64,000 nucleotides of DNA from Shewanella colwelliana ATCC 39565 (lineage in GTDB: Bacteria; Pseudomonadota; Gammaproteobacteria; Enterobacterales; Shewanellaceae): positions 1 to 64,000 of the forward strand of contig NZ_JAEC01000024.1 in the NCBI RefSeq assembly GCF_000518705.1, in the 5' to 3' direction. The notes beneath the pieces are model-generated. The model saw only the letters and a list, made by a program, of their open reading frames with translations, made no database searches and was not told the DNA's origin. Of this stretch, positions 18,835 to 28,235 are shown piece by piece (position 1 is the first letter of the stretch; every line of letters starts with the position of its first letter). Position numbers and translations under genes: made by a program.

Positions 18835-19878
18835 TTACCAACGAGCAAAGTGATCTTCCGTCAAGCCTAATACACGCGTTAACTCATGCTTGCGGCCTTT
18901 GTTATCAATAATAAAACCATCGAAATAACCGATATACTGCCTAAAGTTACTCTTTATCAGCCACAGGTTAAGCTTCTCTTGCCGGCAATTCTTAGCATTA
19001 AACTGTAATTGGATTTGACCATCGTTGCCGCTGATACGCCAACTCGATTGAGATGGACTGCTTTTTTGTCGCGAAAACTCAAACTGCACCGGCCCTAGCA
19101 GATGGCGCTCTCCATCAACCCAAAATACATTTTCATTGCACCCCGTCTCATTAACGCCCGCAGCAAGATTGAGCCCTATAGTGCTTTCTCCAATTTGTGC
19201 ATTTATGCTCGCCCAGCGCCAGCTAGTCTCGCGGCGCATATATCCCGCCGAGAAGTCATAACCTGCCAACGCGCAATTGAGCGGCTGAGGTTCATGATTA
19301 ATCGATAAACTTCCTTTCACCTTCAAGCCGTTGTGCTTTTGCGTATAGGTCCAGCCGTTATAACCTGTGGGATTACACATCGCCATCGGCAAAGAGAGGG
19401 CGGGAGCCTCAAGAGAAAGCTGCGCTGACAACTGTGCAGTCTCAAGAGAGATCTGCCATTGACCATCGAGTAAATTAAAACAAATATGACCTTTACCACT
19501 GGCTATTTTTGCTTCGCCAGATACCGGCGAATCGGACATCTTATAGCCCATCCCCAAGGATTTTAGCCAGGTAACTTCCACCAGCCGGTTGGCTTTAATG
19601 TCATACAGATAGCAGAATGCACTGCCAACATAGCGGATATCTGCAATGGCAACACCGATCAGATAGCGTGCAGTCTTAACCGAAACAAATTGAAACTGCT
19701 TAAAATGAAAGTAATTGGCTAACCAGCCAGCAGGCTTGTCCATACAGTCAAAATAGCGAAAATTTGCTAAGCCTAACGTCTGCGCTGGCCCATCAAAATG
19801 GCCGTATTGGACCTGACCAGAGGGTAGAATCAAGCTATCCGGTGCTGGCTGAGTAACTATGGCTGTAGATTTATTCAT
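18835..19878 (-). CDS. DUF2804 family protein
   Basis: This 347-residue protein appears to be cytoplasmic: no signal peptide or convincing membrane span. Its beginning (LPSGQVQYGHFDG, then FRYFDCMDKPAGWL) and Trp/Gly-rich repeats match the DUF2804 family as I recognise it. The family is predicted to be beta-rich and has no established function. It is the first gene of a likely pair with the desaturase-family gene downstream. Confidence 0.78.
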   Translation of the reverse strand: MNKSTAIVTQPAPDSLILPSGQVQYGHFDGPAQTLGLANFRYFDCMDKPAGWLANYFHFKQFQFVSVKTARYLIGVAIADIRYVGSAFCYLYDIKANRLVEVTWLKSLGMGYKMSDSPVSGEAKIASGKGHICFNLLDGQWQISLETAQLSAQLSLEAPALSLPMAMCNPTGYNGWTYTQKHNGLKVKGSLSINHEPQPLNCALAGYDFSAGYMRRETSWRWASINAQIGESTIGLNLAAGVNETGCNENVFWVDGERHLLGPVQFEFSRQKSSPSQSSWRISGNDGQIQLQFNAKNCRQEKLNLWLIKSNFRQYIGYFDGFIIDNKGRKHELTRVLGLTEDHFARW

Positions 19879-20120
19879 AGTATCTGGCGTTACCTTGCTC
19901 TTTTGCTAATATACGACTTAGTTTTCATCTTAACCATTTATCGTCATGGTTAACTATGTCTAAGCTCTCATTTGAATTTTTACTCTAACGGTTTATGGTT
20001 CAAGATAAAAGCCTCATTGTAACGAGTGCTTAACAAACGCCTTATTCCTGCTTAGCACCACAAACTTTATCATCATCGGCTAGGACTTAATGAATAACTA
20101 ACAGTGATGATATACACTTT

Positions 20121-21068
20121 GTGAATGACTGTACTAACAACGTTGCCGATATGAAACAACAGATGGATTTGAATTTACTCAAAGTACTCAGGGTACTTAT
20201 TGAGGTAAGGAACACCCGTAAAGCAGCGGAGCAGCTTCATATTAGTCAGCCTGCCGTAAGTCGTGCATTGAGTCGCTTACGTGAACATTTTAATGACCCT
20301 CTTTTCATCCGTAACGCACATGGGCTAACCCCTACCTCAAAAGCCGAAGAGATAGGTGCCAGACTGCCCACCGCATTAGATATGCTCTATGACGTGCTAG
20401 AGGGAAATAATGATTTCGATCCCGCACATATCTATGGCAAGGTCACCGTCGCCATCAATGGGTTTATCTCACAGTGGTTGGCACCACCACTCATTAGGCG
20501 AATAAACAAGTTAGCCCCTAATGCCGAGTTGCACCTGGTTAATTGGGAAAGCAGTACCCCAAATATGTTAGTCGATGGACGCATCCAAATCGGAGTTAAC
20601 TATTTTCCAAGCGAAGTGACTAAGCAACTGGTACAACAGAAAATTGACCACGATAGCTTTGTGATCTTATGCCGTAAAGACCATCCATTTAACCAATCGG
20701 TAATTGTGCCAGAAGACTTTAACCACTATCCGCTAGCTTCACAGCTTATCCCTAATTGGAATGAACAACAGAATCACACGACAGAGCTGCTCAAAGATTA
20801 TGATGTTTTCCCTCGAAATCAGTTACGCAGCAGTCAACTCAGCATCATCTTACAGGCGCTAAGGGACACAAATATGCTATTTCCCTGTTCAGCGCGCACC
20901 GCTAAAGTGGTTGGCCCCGACTTTAAAGCGATTCAAATCTGCCCCGACTTACCCGTTTTTAATGGCGACTTTGCCTTAATCATGGCAAACAAGAGTCGTC
21001 GCCATCCGCTTTCCTTATGGCTAAAAGAGCAAATAAACGCGGCGATTGCCGACGCCGATAGCCAGTAG
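20121..21068 (+). CDS. LysR-family transcriptional regulator
   Basis: The N-terminal helix-turn-helix (KAAEQLHISQPAVSRALSRL) is followed by a LysR substrate-binding domain, 315 residues if the GTG at 20121 is used. An ATG at 20151 (KQQMDLNLLKVL) is an equally possible start; neither has a clear ribosome binding site. It diverges from the DUF2804 gene, 242 bp away, and may regulate it and its neighbour. It resembles the LysR at 344-1270. Confidence 0.9.
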   Translation: MNDCTNNVADMKQQMDLNLLKVLRVLIEVRNTRKAAEQLHISQPAVSRALSRLREHFNDPLFIRNAHGLTPTSKAEEIGARLPTALDMLYDVLEGNNDFDPAHIYGKVTVAINGFISQWLAPPLIRRINKLAPNAELHLVNWESSTPNMLVDGRIQIGVNYFPSEVTKQLVQQKIDHDSFVILCRKDHPFNQSVIVPEDFNHYPLASQLIPNWNEQQNHTTELLKDYDVFPRNQLRSSQLSIILQALRDTNMLFPCSARTAKVVGPDFKAIQICPDLPVFNGDFALIMANKSRRHPLSLWLKEQINAAIADADSQ

Positions 21069-21287
21069 AAAAACAGAAATTGCCCAAGCAATAGCCAGCA
21101 TGAGTTCGCCATCGATATGGGATTAAAACTCGAGGGTGTCATCATAGGCGTTATTCTGGTCTTGTCGCTACGATACCACTTAAAATGCCAAGTCCCCCGA
21201 GCATAGGGATACGCAAGCTAAACTCTGGAAACCTGATTCAGTTCTGGTATGCTGATGCCACCCTTTATATCAGCACACATTCCTTAT

Positions 21288-21854
21288 ATGAGACGTTTTA
21301 TTCCGCTTATCGCTTCAGCGACACTTTTATTGGGTTGCGCAACCCAAATGCCAACTCATATTGCATTAGATCCACAACTGCCCGCGGTAACGATGCAAGC
21401 CGATAGTCTTGCCCCAATTGCCATTGAGATGATCGATACCCGCTCAGCCAACTTTATCGCCAGGTTCAATAAAGAGGGGGAAGCCGCTAAATTAGTGAGC
21501 CCATCAGAAGCACCACGTCAGCAATTGGAGCAAGTATTTAGGACGGGTTTCACCAAAGCCGGTTACCAAATAGACCCCAGTTCGCCACAACATATGCAGT
21601 TCCAGCTAGAGCAGCTTTTGACGGACGTCAACAACAGCACTTTAGGCTATGAGGCGAGCAACAATATCATTATCAATGTCATTGCCAGCAATAGCACTAA
21701 AACATTCACTAAGCGCTATACCGCGCGCAACCAAGTATCAGGTCCTTTTAGCGCTGACTTTGCTACTTTAGAATTGGCAATGAATAACCTGCTCGGGGAT
21801 CTCACAGGTAAAATTATAAACGATCCGGAATTGAACCAGTTCATTCAACAATAA
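21288..21854 (+). CDS. yajG: YajG-family lipoprotein
   Basis: The protein begins with a lipoprotein signal (MRRFIPLIASATLLLGC) and matches the YajG family by length and pattern: LEQVFRTGFTKAGY, then a C-terminal LGDLTGKIINDPELNQFIQ. YajG is an outer-membrane-associated lipoprotein of unknown function, often encoded next to ampG as here. The frame extends upstream to 21249, but a start at 21288 places the signal peptide at the N-terminus. It is 12 bp upstream of the cyclophilin gene, so probably in one operon. Confidence 0.82.
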   Translation: MRRFIPLIASATLLLGCATQMPTHIALDPQLPAVTMQADSLAPIAIEMIDTRSANFIARFNKEGEAAKLVSPSEAPRQQLEQVFRTGFTKAGYQIDPSSPQHMQFQLEQLLTDVNNSTLGYEASNNIIINVIASNSTKTFTKRYTARNQVSGPFSADFATLELAMNNLLGDLTGKIINDPELNQFIQQ

Positions 21855-21866
21855 TAAGGAGATAAA

Positions 21867-22448
21867 ATGAAACGTTGGATACTCTCTCTCATCATATTGT
21901 CAGTCAGCAGTCTCGCCCATGCAATCGACATACAAAGTGATACCATCTACCCCAAAGTAGAACTCGATACCACTATGGGTAAAATCATTGTTGAGTTAGA
22001 TCGCAAGCGTGCCCCCATTACCGTAGATAACTTTCTGACTTACGTTGTTAAAGGCCATTATGACAACACCCTGTTTCATCGAGTGATCCCTGAGTTTGTG
22101 GTACAAGGCGGTGGACTCAACCCTAAATTGGAAGAGAAGCCATTTGGTGAACCTATTATCAATGAATCCGGAAATGGCCTCAGTAATGGCTTGGGTACTA
22201 TTGCCATGGCACGGGAAGACGACCCCCACTCCGCCACCGCGCAGTTCTATTTTAATGTTGGCGATAATAAACGCCTAGACCCCTCTAAGCGCCGTTGGGG
22301 CTATGCGGTGTTCGGAGAAGTGGTTGAAGGAATGGAAATACTCGAAGCGATGTCACTCGTGGAAACACAAATAAATACTAAGCTCGGCTGGCCAGACTTT
22401 CCAGTGAACGACATCATTCTAAAAAAAGCGACATTACTGCCACGATAA
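21867..22448 (+). CDS. Periplasmic peptidyl-prolyl isomerase (cyclophilin)
   Basis: This 193-residue cyclophilin has a cleavable signal peptide (ending AHA before IDIQ) and should act in the periplasm. Family residues visible are LFHRVIPEFVVQGGG (catalytic Arg) and ATAQFYFNVGDN. It is close to PpiA. A strong AAGGAG lies upstream of the ATG, and the gene follows yajG by 12 bp. Confidence 0.92.
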   Translation: MKRWILSLIILSVSSLAHAIDIQSDTIYPKVELDTTMGKIIVELDRKRAPITVDNFLTYVVKGHYDNTLFHRVIPEFVVQGGGLNPKLEEKPFGEPIINESGNGLSNGLGTIAMAREDDPHSATAQFYFNVGDNKRLDPSKRRWGYAVFGEVVEGMEILEAMSLVETQINTKLGWPDFPVNDIILKKATLLPR

Positions 22449-22596
22449 GAAGATAGTGACACAAAAATCAGTATAAAATGCCGCCAATTAGTCTAACAAG
22501 ACATGTATCGCAAGGGCACAGATTGGAATTGTAAATTTTGAACATTGGTCAAATGCTCTGACTATACTTATCTGCGCAGTAGCAAGGAGGCGAACG

Positions 22597-22926
22597 ATGA
22601 CACCCAATGAGTTCATCGATAATAAAGCGCCCCAGCTGGCTCAATATGGGAAAGCGTTTTTGAATAATCAACTCGATTTCAATGAGATCCAGCTTTATTT
22701 ATGGGACACCTTAGAAGAGTGGCAACAGTTCAATCATCAAGGTGATGCGCAAAGTGATATGGAGCGTGTGTTTTGGCACCTCTTACATGCTTTAGATAAA
22801 TGGCCCGACTGGATGATCCGCGGTAATCAATTTTTACGTAAACAAATTGATGATTGCTGCGAATACCTCAGTATTGGCGGTCAATGCCCTTCAGGATGTA
22901 TCGGCCATAGACCAAGCTCTATGTAG
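22597..22926 (+). CDS. Conserved hypothetical protein, 109 residues
   Basis: An excellent ribosome binding site (AAGGAGG, eight bases from the ATG) and an independent terminator at 22941-22969 support a real gene. The protein is acidic, Trp- and Gln-rich (LEEWQQF, FWHLLHALDKWPDWM) and ends in a Cys-containing tail (DDCCEYLSIGGQCPSGCIG) that might bind metal. I do not recognise a characterised family. Confidence 0.8.
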   Translation: MTPNEFIDNKAPQLAQYGKAFLNNQLDFNEIQLYLWDTLEEWQQFNHQGDAQSDMERVFWHLLHALDKWPDWMIRGNQFLRKQIDDCCEYLSIGGQCPSGCIGHRPSSM

Positions 22927-22940
22927 AATAAGCAAAAGCC

Positions 22941-22969
22941 AAGCTCAGTCGTTTAGACTGAGCTTTTTT
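22941..22969 (+). terminator. Terminator of the 22597-22926 gene
   Basis: AAGCTCAGTC-GTTTA-GACTGAGCTT is followed by a T run. Confidence 0.92.
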
Positions 22970-23046
22970 GTGTCTGATATCCCCTTTTTATTTCGGCGCT
23001 TAGCGTTTAAGCTAACGCCATCTTTATTGCAAATATAAGAGTTTCT

Positions 23047-24471
23047 GTGACCGCTTCTTTTTCACGCCTCAAAGAGGCACTCTCCATCTACTGTCACAAA
23101 CGTGTCTTAGTCTTATTGCTCCTTGGGTTCTCCGCAGGGTTACCCTTGATGCTGGTTTTCTCCACGCTCTCTTTTTGGCTCAGAGAAGCCGGTATCGATC
23201 GAACCGCAATTGGTTACTTTAGCTGGATAGCACTGGCTTATGGTTTTAAGTGGGCCTGGTCGCCATTGGTCGATCGGCTATCACTGCCGTTTCTCACTCG
23301 TTTCCTCGGTCGCCGCAGAGGTTGGATGCTATTGGCTCAATCGCTGCTAGTGATTGCCATTTTAGGCATGAGTCAAAGTGATCCGGTGCAAGATTTAGAG
23401 CGTCTCGCACTATTTGCGCTAATGGTCGCCTTTGCCTCGGCCACTCAAGATATCGTGATCGATGCTTTTCGTATCGAATCAGCCCCAGAGAAGATGCAAG
23501 CGGCTCTGGCTGCGGCCTATCAAGTCGGCTACCGAAGTGCCATGATTGTTGCCACAGCGGGGGCATTAACCATTGCCGCCTGGGTCGATCCCAATAGCGA
23601 AGTGTATGATCTCGCCTCATGGCAGACCGCTTATTTAGTGATGGCAGGCTTAATGGCTGTGGGCATCATTACCACGCTTATGAGCAGTGAACCCACGGTA
23701 GAAACCAAAGAAGCGGATGACAAAGAGGCAGAGGTAAAAGCGCAGCTATCGGCCAAGTATCCCCCTATTGTTGCAGGCGGTCTATCTTGGCTCTACACCG
23801 CCAGCGTTCTACCCTTTATTGATTTCTTCAAACGGTACGGCAAAAGTGCGTTATTGATCCTGTTACTTATCTCCTGCTATCGCATCTCCGATATTGTCAT
23901 GGGCATTATGGCCAATGTTTTTTATGTCGACATGGGCTTTGCCAAGGCTGAAATCGCTGCCATTAGTAAGGTATATGGTTTGATAATGACCTTAGTCGGC
24001 GCTGGAGCGGGCGGAATTTTACTCGCACGCTATGGTACGATGAAAATCCTTTTCCTAGGCGCTTTCATGGTTGCCATCACCAATTTACTGTTTGCCTACC
24101 AAGCAATCATTGGCTACAACGTGCCCCTACTTACTGCGGTAATATCTATTGACAACTTCAGTGCAGGTATTGCAACCGCCGCCTTTATTGCTTATCTATC
24201 CAGCCTCACCAGTAGCGGCTACAGCGCAACGCAATATGCCCTGCTCTCCTCCATTATGTTACTTTTTCCTAAATTCATCGCCGGATTCTCCGGTGCCTAT
24301 ATCGACGCCTTTGGCTATGTCAATTTTTTCGTTGCCGCCAGCTTGATCGGCTTCCCAGTATTGGGGCTCATTATACTGGTGGAGAAATATGCGCCGCACC
24401 CAAGCCATGACAATCGTCTCGATGCGCAAACTGAATCGAGCGAAAAACAGCACCAAGCAAAACCAGAGTAA
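23047..24471 (+). CDS. ampG: AmpG-family muropeptide permease (MFS)
   Basis: This 474-residue, 12-14-helix major-facilitator protein imports anhydro-muropeptides for cell-wall recycling. The N-terminus LLLGFSAGLPLMLVFSTLSFWL and the loop RFLGRRRGWMLL match AmpG, as does DIVIDAFRIE in helix 4. Translation starts at GTG. Proximity to yajG mirrors the yajG-ampG association in other gammaproteobacteria. A bidirectional terminator follows. Confidence 0.92.
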   Translation: MTASFSRLKEALSIYCHKRVLVLLLLGFSAGLPLMLVFSTLSFWLREAGIDRTAIGYFSWIALAYGFKWAWSPLVDRLSLPFLTRFLGRRRGWMLLAQSLLVIAILGMSQSDPVQDLERLALFALMVAFASATQDIVIDAFRIESAPEKMQAALAAAYQVGYRSAMIVATAGALTIAAWVDPNSEVYDLASWQTAYLVMAGLMAVGIITTLMSSEPTVETKEADDKEAEVKAQLSAKYPPIVAGGLSWLYTASVLPFIDFFKRYGKSALLILLLISCYRISDIVMGIMANVFYVDMGFAKAEIAAISKVYGLIMTLVGAGAGGILLARYGTMKILFLGAFMVAITNLLFAYQAIIGYNVPLLTAVISIDNFSAGIATAAFIAYLSSLTSSGYSATQYALLSSIMLLFPKFIAGFSGAYIDAFGYVNFFVAASLIGFPVLGLIILVEKYAPHPSHDNRLDAQTESSEKQHQAKPE

Positions 24472-24498
24472 TACTTATCAGTATTGAATTTAGATAAC

Positions 24499-24526
24499 AA
24501 AAAGCCCCGCATTGCGGGGCTTTTTT
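24499..24526. terminator. Bidirectional terminator between ampG and yajQ
   Basis: AAAGCCCCGC-ATT-GCGGGGCTTT with an A run on one side and a T run on the other, between two convergent genes. Confidence 0.95.
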
Positions 24527-24540
24527 CATTCAGATTAAGC

Positions 24541-25026
24541 TTAATCTCTGAAGTTATTAAACTGGAATGGTTGACCTAAATCAGACTCTCTGGCCAACGC
24601 CATCACAGCTTGTAGGTCATCACGTTTTTTTCCTGTCACACGAACGGAGTCGCCTTGAATAGCCGCCTGAACCTTTAGCTTGCTGTCTTTAATCTGTTTC
24701 ACCAACTTTTTCGCCACAAGGCTTTCTATACCCTCTTTGAAAGTCACTTTAAGCGAAAAGGTTTTACCGCTATGAATAGCTTTTTCAGCCACATCCATCG
24801 ATGCAGGATCGACATTACGTTTACTCAGTTGATTTCGTAGCATATCCACCAGCTGCTGACACTGGAAGTCTGACTCTGAGGCCAAAGTCACCTGATGATC
24901 TTTATAGGTAATTTCGCACTCTACGCCCCTAAAATCGAAACGACTATCCAGTTCACGACGCGTATTATCGACCGCATTACGCAGTTCAACTTCATTCACT
25001 TCTGAGACAATATCCATTGAAGGCAT
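24541..25026 (-). CDS. yajQ: YajQ-family nucleotide-binding protein (UPF0234)
   Basis: This 161-residue protein begins [21 protein letters not shown] and ends with the family's [14 protein letters not shown]. YajQ proteins bind nucleotides, including cyclic di-GMP in some bacteria, through two ferredoxin-like domains. AGGAG is well placed before the ATG. Confidence 0.97.
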   Translation of the reverse strand: MPSMDIVSEVNEVELRNAVDNTRRELDSRFDFRGVECEITYKDHQVTLASESDFQCQQLVDMLRNQLSKRNVDPASMDVAEKAIHSGKTFSLKVTFKEGIESLVAKKLVKQIKDSKLKVQAAIQGDSVRVTGKKRDDLQAVMALARESDLGQPFQFNNFRD

Positions 25027-25183
25027 ATCTTTACTCCTACCAATAACAATTTTATTGACGTTAGTTTACCTGCTCGCTCACCCTTGGAGCAAAAAAAGTT
25101 AACCAGCACAACAAAGCAATTATTAATGACTTTAAGATGACATTTTTTTATGATTGATAAAACAACTCGACTCAACAGATTCC

Positions 25184-25546
25184 GTGATAACAAGAAAAAG
25201 CCTTTTTAAATTAGCTCTGCTCTTCGCGTTAATTGTGATTAGTTACCTCGTTTTCTCTCGACCCAATTACCCTCAAGTGATCCCCAATATGGATAAGCTT
25301 GGCCATTTAGGTAGCTTCTTCTCATTAGCCCTGCTAACACACCTAGCGTTTGAGCCCAGATGGCACACTTTAGCCGTGGTACTTGCCGGCTATGCAATGT
25401 TTATTGAATTGGTGCAATCAAGATTGCCTTATCGCAGCGCGTCTTTTGCCGACTTTGTCGCTGACATGTTGGGTGTACTGCTGTTTTATTTTGGTCTTTG
25501 GCTCTATCGTCGCTACGTCAAAGCCAGCGCGATTAAAAGTGAATGA
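25184..25546 (+). CDS. VanZ-family membrane protein
   Basis: This small membrane protein (about 120 residues from a GTG at 25184, or 130 from a TTG at 25154; neither start is clear) has three to four helices. It carries VanZ-like features: DKLGHLGSFFSLALL with a membrane-embedded Asp/His, then IELVQSRLPYRSASFADFVADMLG. Such proteins are common in Shewanella and unrelated to glycopeptide resistance in most cases. Its stop overlaps the ATG of panE (ATGA), so the two are probably coupled. Confidence 0.8.
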   Translation: MITRKSLFKLALLFALIVISYLVFSRPNYPQVIPNMDKLGHLGSFFSLALLTHLAFEPRWHTLAVVLAGYAMFIELVQSRLPYRSASFADFVADMLGVLLFYFGLWLYRRYVKASAIKSE

Positions 25547-26511
25547 CAAATCAAGGCGAACTGAAGATGCACTCAAGTCCTGAGCAAACAACAGCCAATA
25601 ACATCGCAATTCTTGGCGCTGGAGCCATAGGTCAGTTGATTTTCCATCAATTAGCTGACCAAGGTGTTGCCGCTAAGCTACTCGTCAGACGCTCAGAAAA
25701 CACTGAAAAAAAACTGACAATTACGACGTTAGACGGACAGACCTCGATTCGAACGGCGCAAATGATATGTGTCGATAAATTAGTGCAACCACTGAGCGAT
25801 ATCAATCTACTTATCGTCTGCACTAAGGCCTACCAAGTGGTCGATGCGGTATCGGCGCTTTTACCCAAACTCGCTGACGATTGTCATATTTTATTGCTCC
25901 ACAATGGGCTTGGACCACATATCGCATTATCCAGTCAGTTAAAACATCATGGGTTGACCCTAGGCACCACCTCACAGGGTGCACTTAAAAACACGCCATG
26001 GCATGTGACTCAAACGGGGGCTGGGATTAGCCAATTGGGGCCTTTTCAAGGACCAGTTCTCGCCCCCGATTTACAAGCACTGCTACGAGGGACGCTACCC
26101 AATAGCCAGTGGTGCGATCCTATTTTGCCTATGTTATGGGAGAAACTGGCCGTAAACATCGCCATTAACCCCCTTAGTGCAATTCATCACTGTCGCAATG
26201 GGCAGCTTGCCGAACCACAATACAAATCCACCATCGATGCACTCTTAAAAGAGGTGGTCACAGTAGCTCAAGCTGATGGCATAGCACTTGATAAGTCGGC
26301 CTTGTCCGATCGGGTATTTAACGTCATAGCACTGACCCAAACTAACTACTCCTCAATGCATCAAGACGTTCATCACCAGCGAAAAACTGAGATAGATGCG
26401 ATTACTGGGTATCTACTTACCCGAGCCGAAAGTCATGGTATTACCGCTGCCACTAACCAAGCCCTTTATGAGCAACTGAAACAGTTAGAGCAAAAATATC
26501 TCGACGCTTAA
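25543..26511 (+). CDS. panE: 2-dehydropantoate 2-reductase family protein
   Basis: This NADPH-dependent ketopantoate reductase of the coenzyme A pathway has up to 322 residues. The Rossmann motif ILGAGAIGQLI lies near the N-terminus, LLHNGLG forms part of the active site, and the catalytic Lys is in LWEKLAVN. The terminal domain includes SSMHQDVHHQRKTEID, the usual family signature. An internal ATG at 25567 would give a start closer to the family norm. It overlaps the VanZ gene by 4 bp. Confidence 0.9.
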   Translation: MTNQGELKMHSSPEQTTANNIAILGAGAIGQLIFHQLADQGVAAKLLVRRSENTEKKLTITTLDGQTSIRTAQMICVDKLVQPLSDINLLIVCTKAYQVVDAVSALLPKLADDCHILLLHNGLGPHIALSSQLKHHGLTLGTTSQGALKNTPWHVTQTGAGISQLGPFQGPVLAPDLQALLRGTLPNSQWCDPILPMLWEKLAVNIAINPLSAIHHCRNGQLAEPQYKSTIDALLKEVVTVAQADGIALDKSALSDRVFNVIALTQTNYSSMHQDVHHQRKTEIDAITGYLLTRAESHGITAATNQALYEQLKQLEQKYLDA

Positions 26512-26603
26512 GTAAGGTTTTTTCCAAATATTTCCGACCTCTACCGCTATTAGCGACTAAAATACCTCTATGCCCAAAGCATTCGTCAGCGCAGAGGATG
26601 AGG

Positions 26604-28106
26604 ATGAAAAGAGAGCAATGGAATTCACGAGTCGGTTTTATCCTTGCAGCTGTAGGTTCAGCCATCGGCTTGGGTAACATTTGGCGCTTCCCCTATATGG
26701 CCTACGATAACGGCGGCGGTGCATTTTTTATTCCCTACCTATTTGCCATGCTGACTGCGGGCATCCCCTTTATGATCATGGAGTTCAGCTTAGGGCATAA
26801 ATTCCGCCAAACGTCTCCACAAATATTCGCCAAACTGGGCAACAGTATCGGTATCAAACTTGAGTGGCTTGGCTGGTTCCAAGTTTTTATCGCGGCGGTA
26901 ATAGCCGTTTACTACGTGGCAATTATCGGTTGGACCATCTCCTATTTAGGATTTTCGTTTAGCCAAAGCTGGGGCGACAATCCCAACCAATTTTTCTTTC
27001 AAGATTACTTAAAGCTCGGCAACAACTCGCCTTCGAGCCTAGGCGATTTTCAAGCGGGTATCGCTATATCCATGACATTAGCATGGACAATGACCAGCAT
27101 CGCCATTCTGTCAGGTGTCAAAAGCGGTATAGAACGCGCCAGCAAGATAATGATGCCATTACTGTTTATTATGGTTTTGGTACTAATTGTTCGTGTACTC
27201 ATGCTACCTGGCGCCCTCTCTGGGCTTAATTACTTGTTTGAACCAGACTTCAGTCGCTTACTCGATACCAGCGTCTGGTCTGCCGCATATGGCCAAATAT
27301 TTTTTACCCTCAGTGTGGGATTTGCCATCATGTTGGCCTATTCAAGTTATCTGCCCAGCAAAGCAGACATCAATAACAATGCCTTTATGACAGTGTTGAT
27401 TAACTGTGGTTTCTCCATATTAGCTGGCATCTTGGTATTTGGTGTACTGGGTTATATGGCCGAGCAACAGATGAAACCGCTAACTGAGGTAGTTTCATCT
27501 GGCATTGGCTTAGCGTTTGTCACCATTCCAACGGCCATCAACTTGATGCCCGCTCCCTATATTCTTGGCCCGTTGTTTTTTACCGCACTAGTGATAGCAG
27601 GGCTTAGTTCGCATATTTCCATTATTGAAGCGGTAACCAGCGCCGTTATCGACAAATTAAACATATCTAGGAAGATGGCAGGCGCAATAGTTTGCGGGAC
27701 GGGTTACTTAGTATCGATGGCATTTGCGACCAATGGTGGTCTATTGCTGTTAGATCTAGTCGATTACTTTATCAATAACATCGCGCTGCTTCTGAGCTGC
27801 TTGATTGAATTATTAGTGATTGCTTGGCTACTAAAGATTGCCATATTGCGCCAGCACGCTAATCAGCGTTCAGAGTTTAAGATTGGGGCTTGGTGGGAAA
27901 TCTGCTTACGCTTTATCAGCCCTACTATCTTGTGTGCTATTTTGTTGAAAAATCTCTATACCACCCTAGTTGAAGGCTATGGCGACTATCCAATTGCCGA
28001 TCAACTTTTCTTAGGCTGGGGGCTAATCGGCACCATGCTGTTCTTCGCCATTCTCATTAACGCTGTCGGTAAAAAAGATAGTTTTCCCACAGATGAATAT
28101 AAATAA
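26604..28106 (+). CDS. Sodium-dependent amino-acid transporter (NSS/SNF family), large subunit
   Basis: This 500-residue, about 12-helix neurotransmitter:sodium symporter has the helix-1 signature SAIGLGNIWRFPYMAYDNGGG and FMIMEFSLGH in helix 2. The ATG at 26604 is favoured because GAGG lies six bases upstream. Only 9 bp after it comes a 39-residue gene of the MetS type (28116-28235), which marks this as a methionine/alanine-type importer with a two-subunit structure. The substrate is inferred from family and context. Confidence 0.9.
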   Translation: MKREQWNSRVGFILAAVGSAIGLGNIWRFPYMAYDNGGGAFFIPYLFAMLTAGIPFMIMEFSLGHKFRQTSPQIFAKLGNSIGIKLEWLGWFQVFIAAVIAVYYVAIIGWTISYLGFSFSQSWGDNPNQFFFQDYLKLGNNSPSSLGDFQAGIAISMTLAWTMTSIAILSGVKSGIERASKIMMPLLFIMVLVLIVRVLMLPGALSGLNYLFEPDFSRLLDTSVWSAAYGQIFFTLSVGFAIMLAYSSYLPSKADINNNAFMTVLINCGFSILAGILVFGVLGYMAEQQMKPLTEVVSSGIGLAFVTIPTAINLMPAPYILGPLFFTALVIAGLSSHISIIEAVTSAVIDKLNISRKMAGAIVCGTGYLVSMAFATNGGLLLLDLVDYFINNIALLLSCLIELLVIAWLLKIAILRQHANQRSEFKIGAWWEICLRFISPTILCAILLKNLYTTLVEGYGDYPIADQLFLGWGLIGTMLFFAILINAVGKKDSFPTDEYK

Positions 28107-28115
28107 GGACGACCC

Positions 28116-28235
28116 ATGAGTTACAGCGCCATGATTATGATGTTACTCACTCTACTAATCACTTGGGGCGGTGCAGGCATTTGTATTGCTATCGCCATGA
28201 AGCGAAAAACAAACACCGCCGCCCCTGAACATTAG
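28116..28235 (+). CDS. Methionine/alanine importer small subunit (39 residues)
   Basis: This tiny gene encodes 39 residues: one hydrophobic helix (SAMIMMLLTLLITWGG...) and a basic tail (AMKRKTN). Length, composition and position 9 bp after an NSS transporter match the MetS-type small subunits known from MetPS of Corynebacterium and from many marine gammaproteobacteria. AAGGACGA upstream is an acceptable ribosome binding site. Its stop codon overlaps the end of the convergent hdfR gene by 4 bp. Confidence 0.85.
   Translation: MSYSAMIMMLLTLLITWGGAGICIAIAMKRKTNTAAPEH

Noticed and set aside
21112..21201. 29-residue frame with one hydrophobic segment between LysR and yajG
   Set aside because: Plausible membrane peptide, but no ribosome binding site and no recognised family; likely chance.
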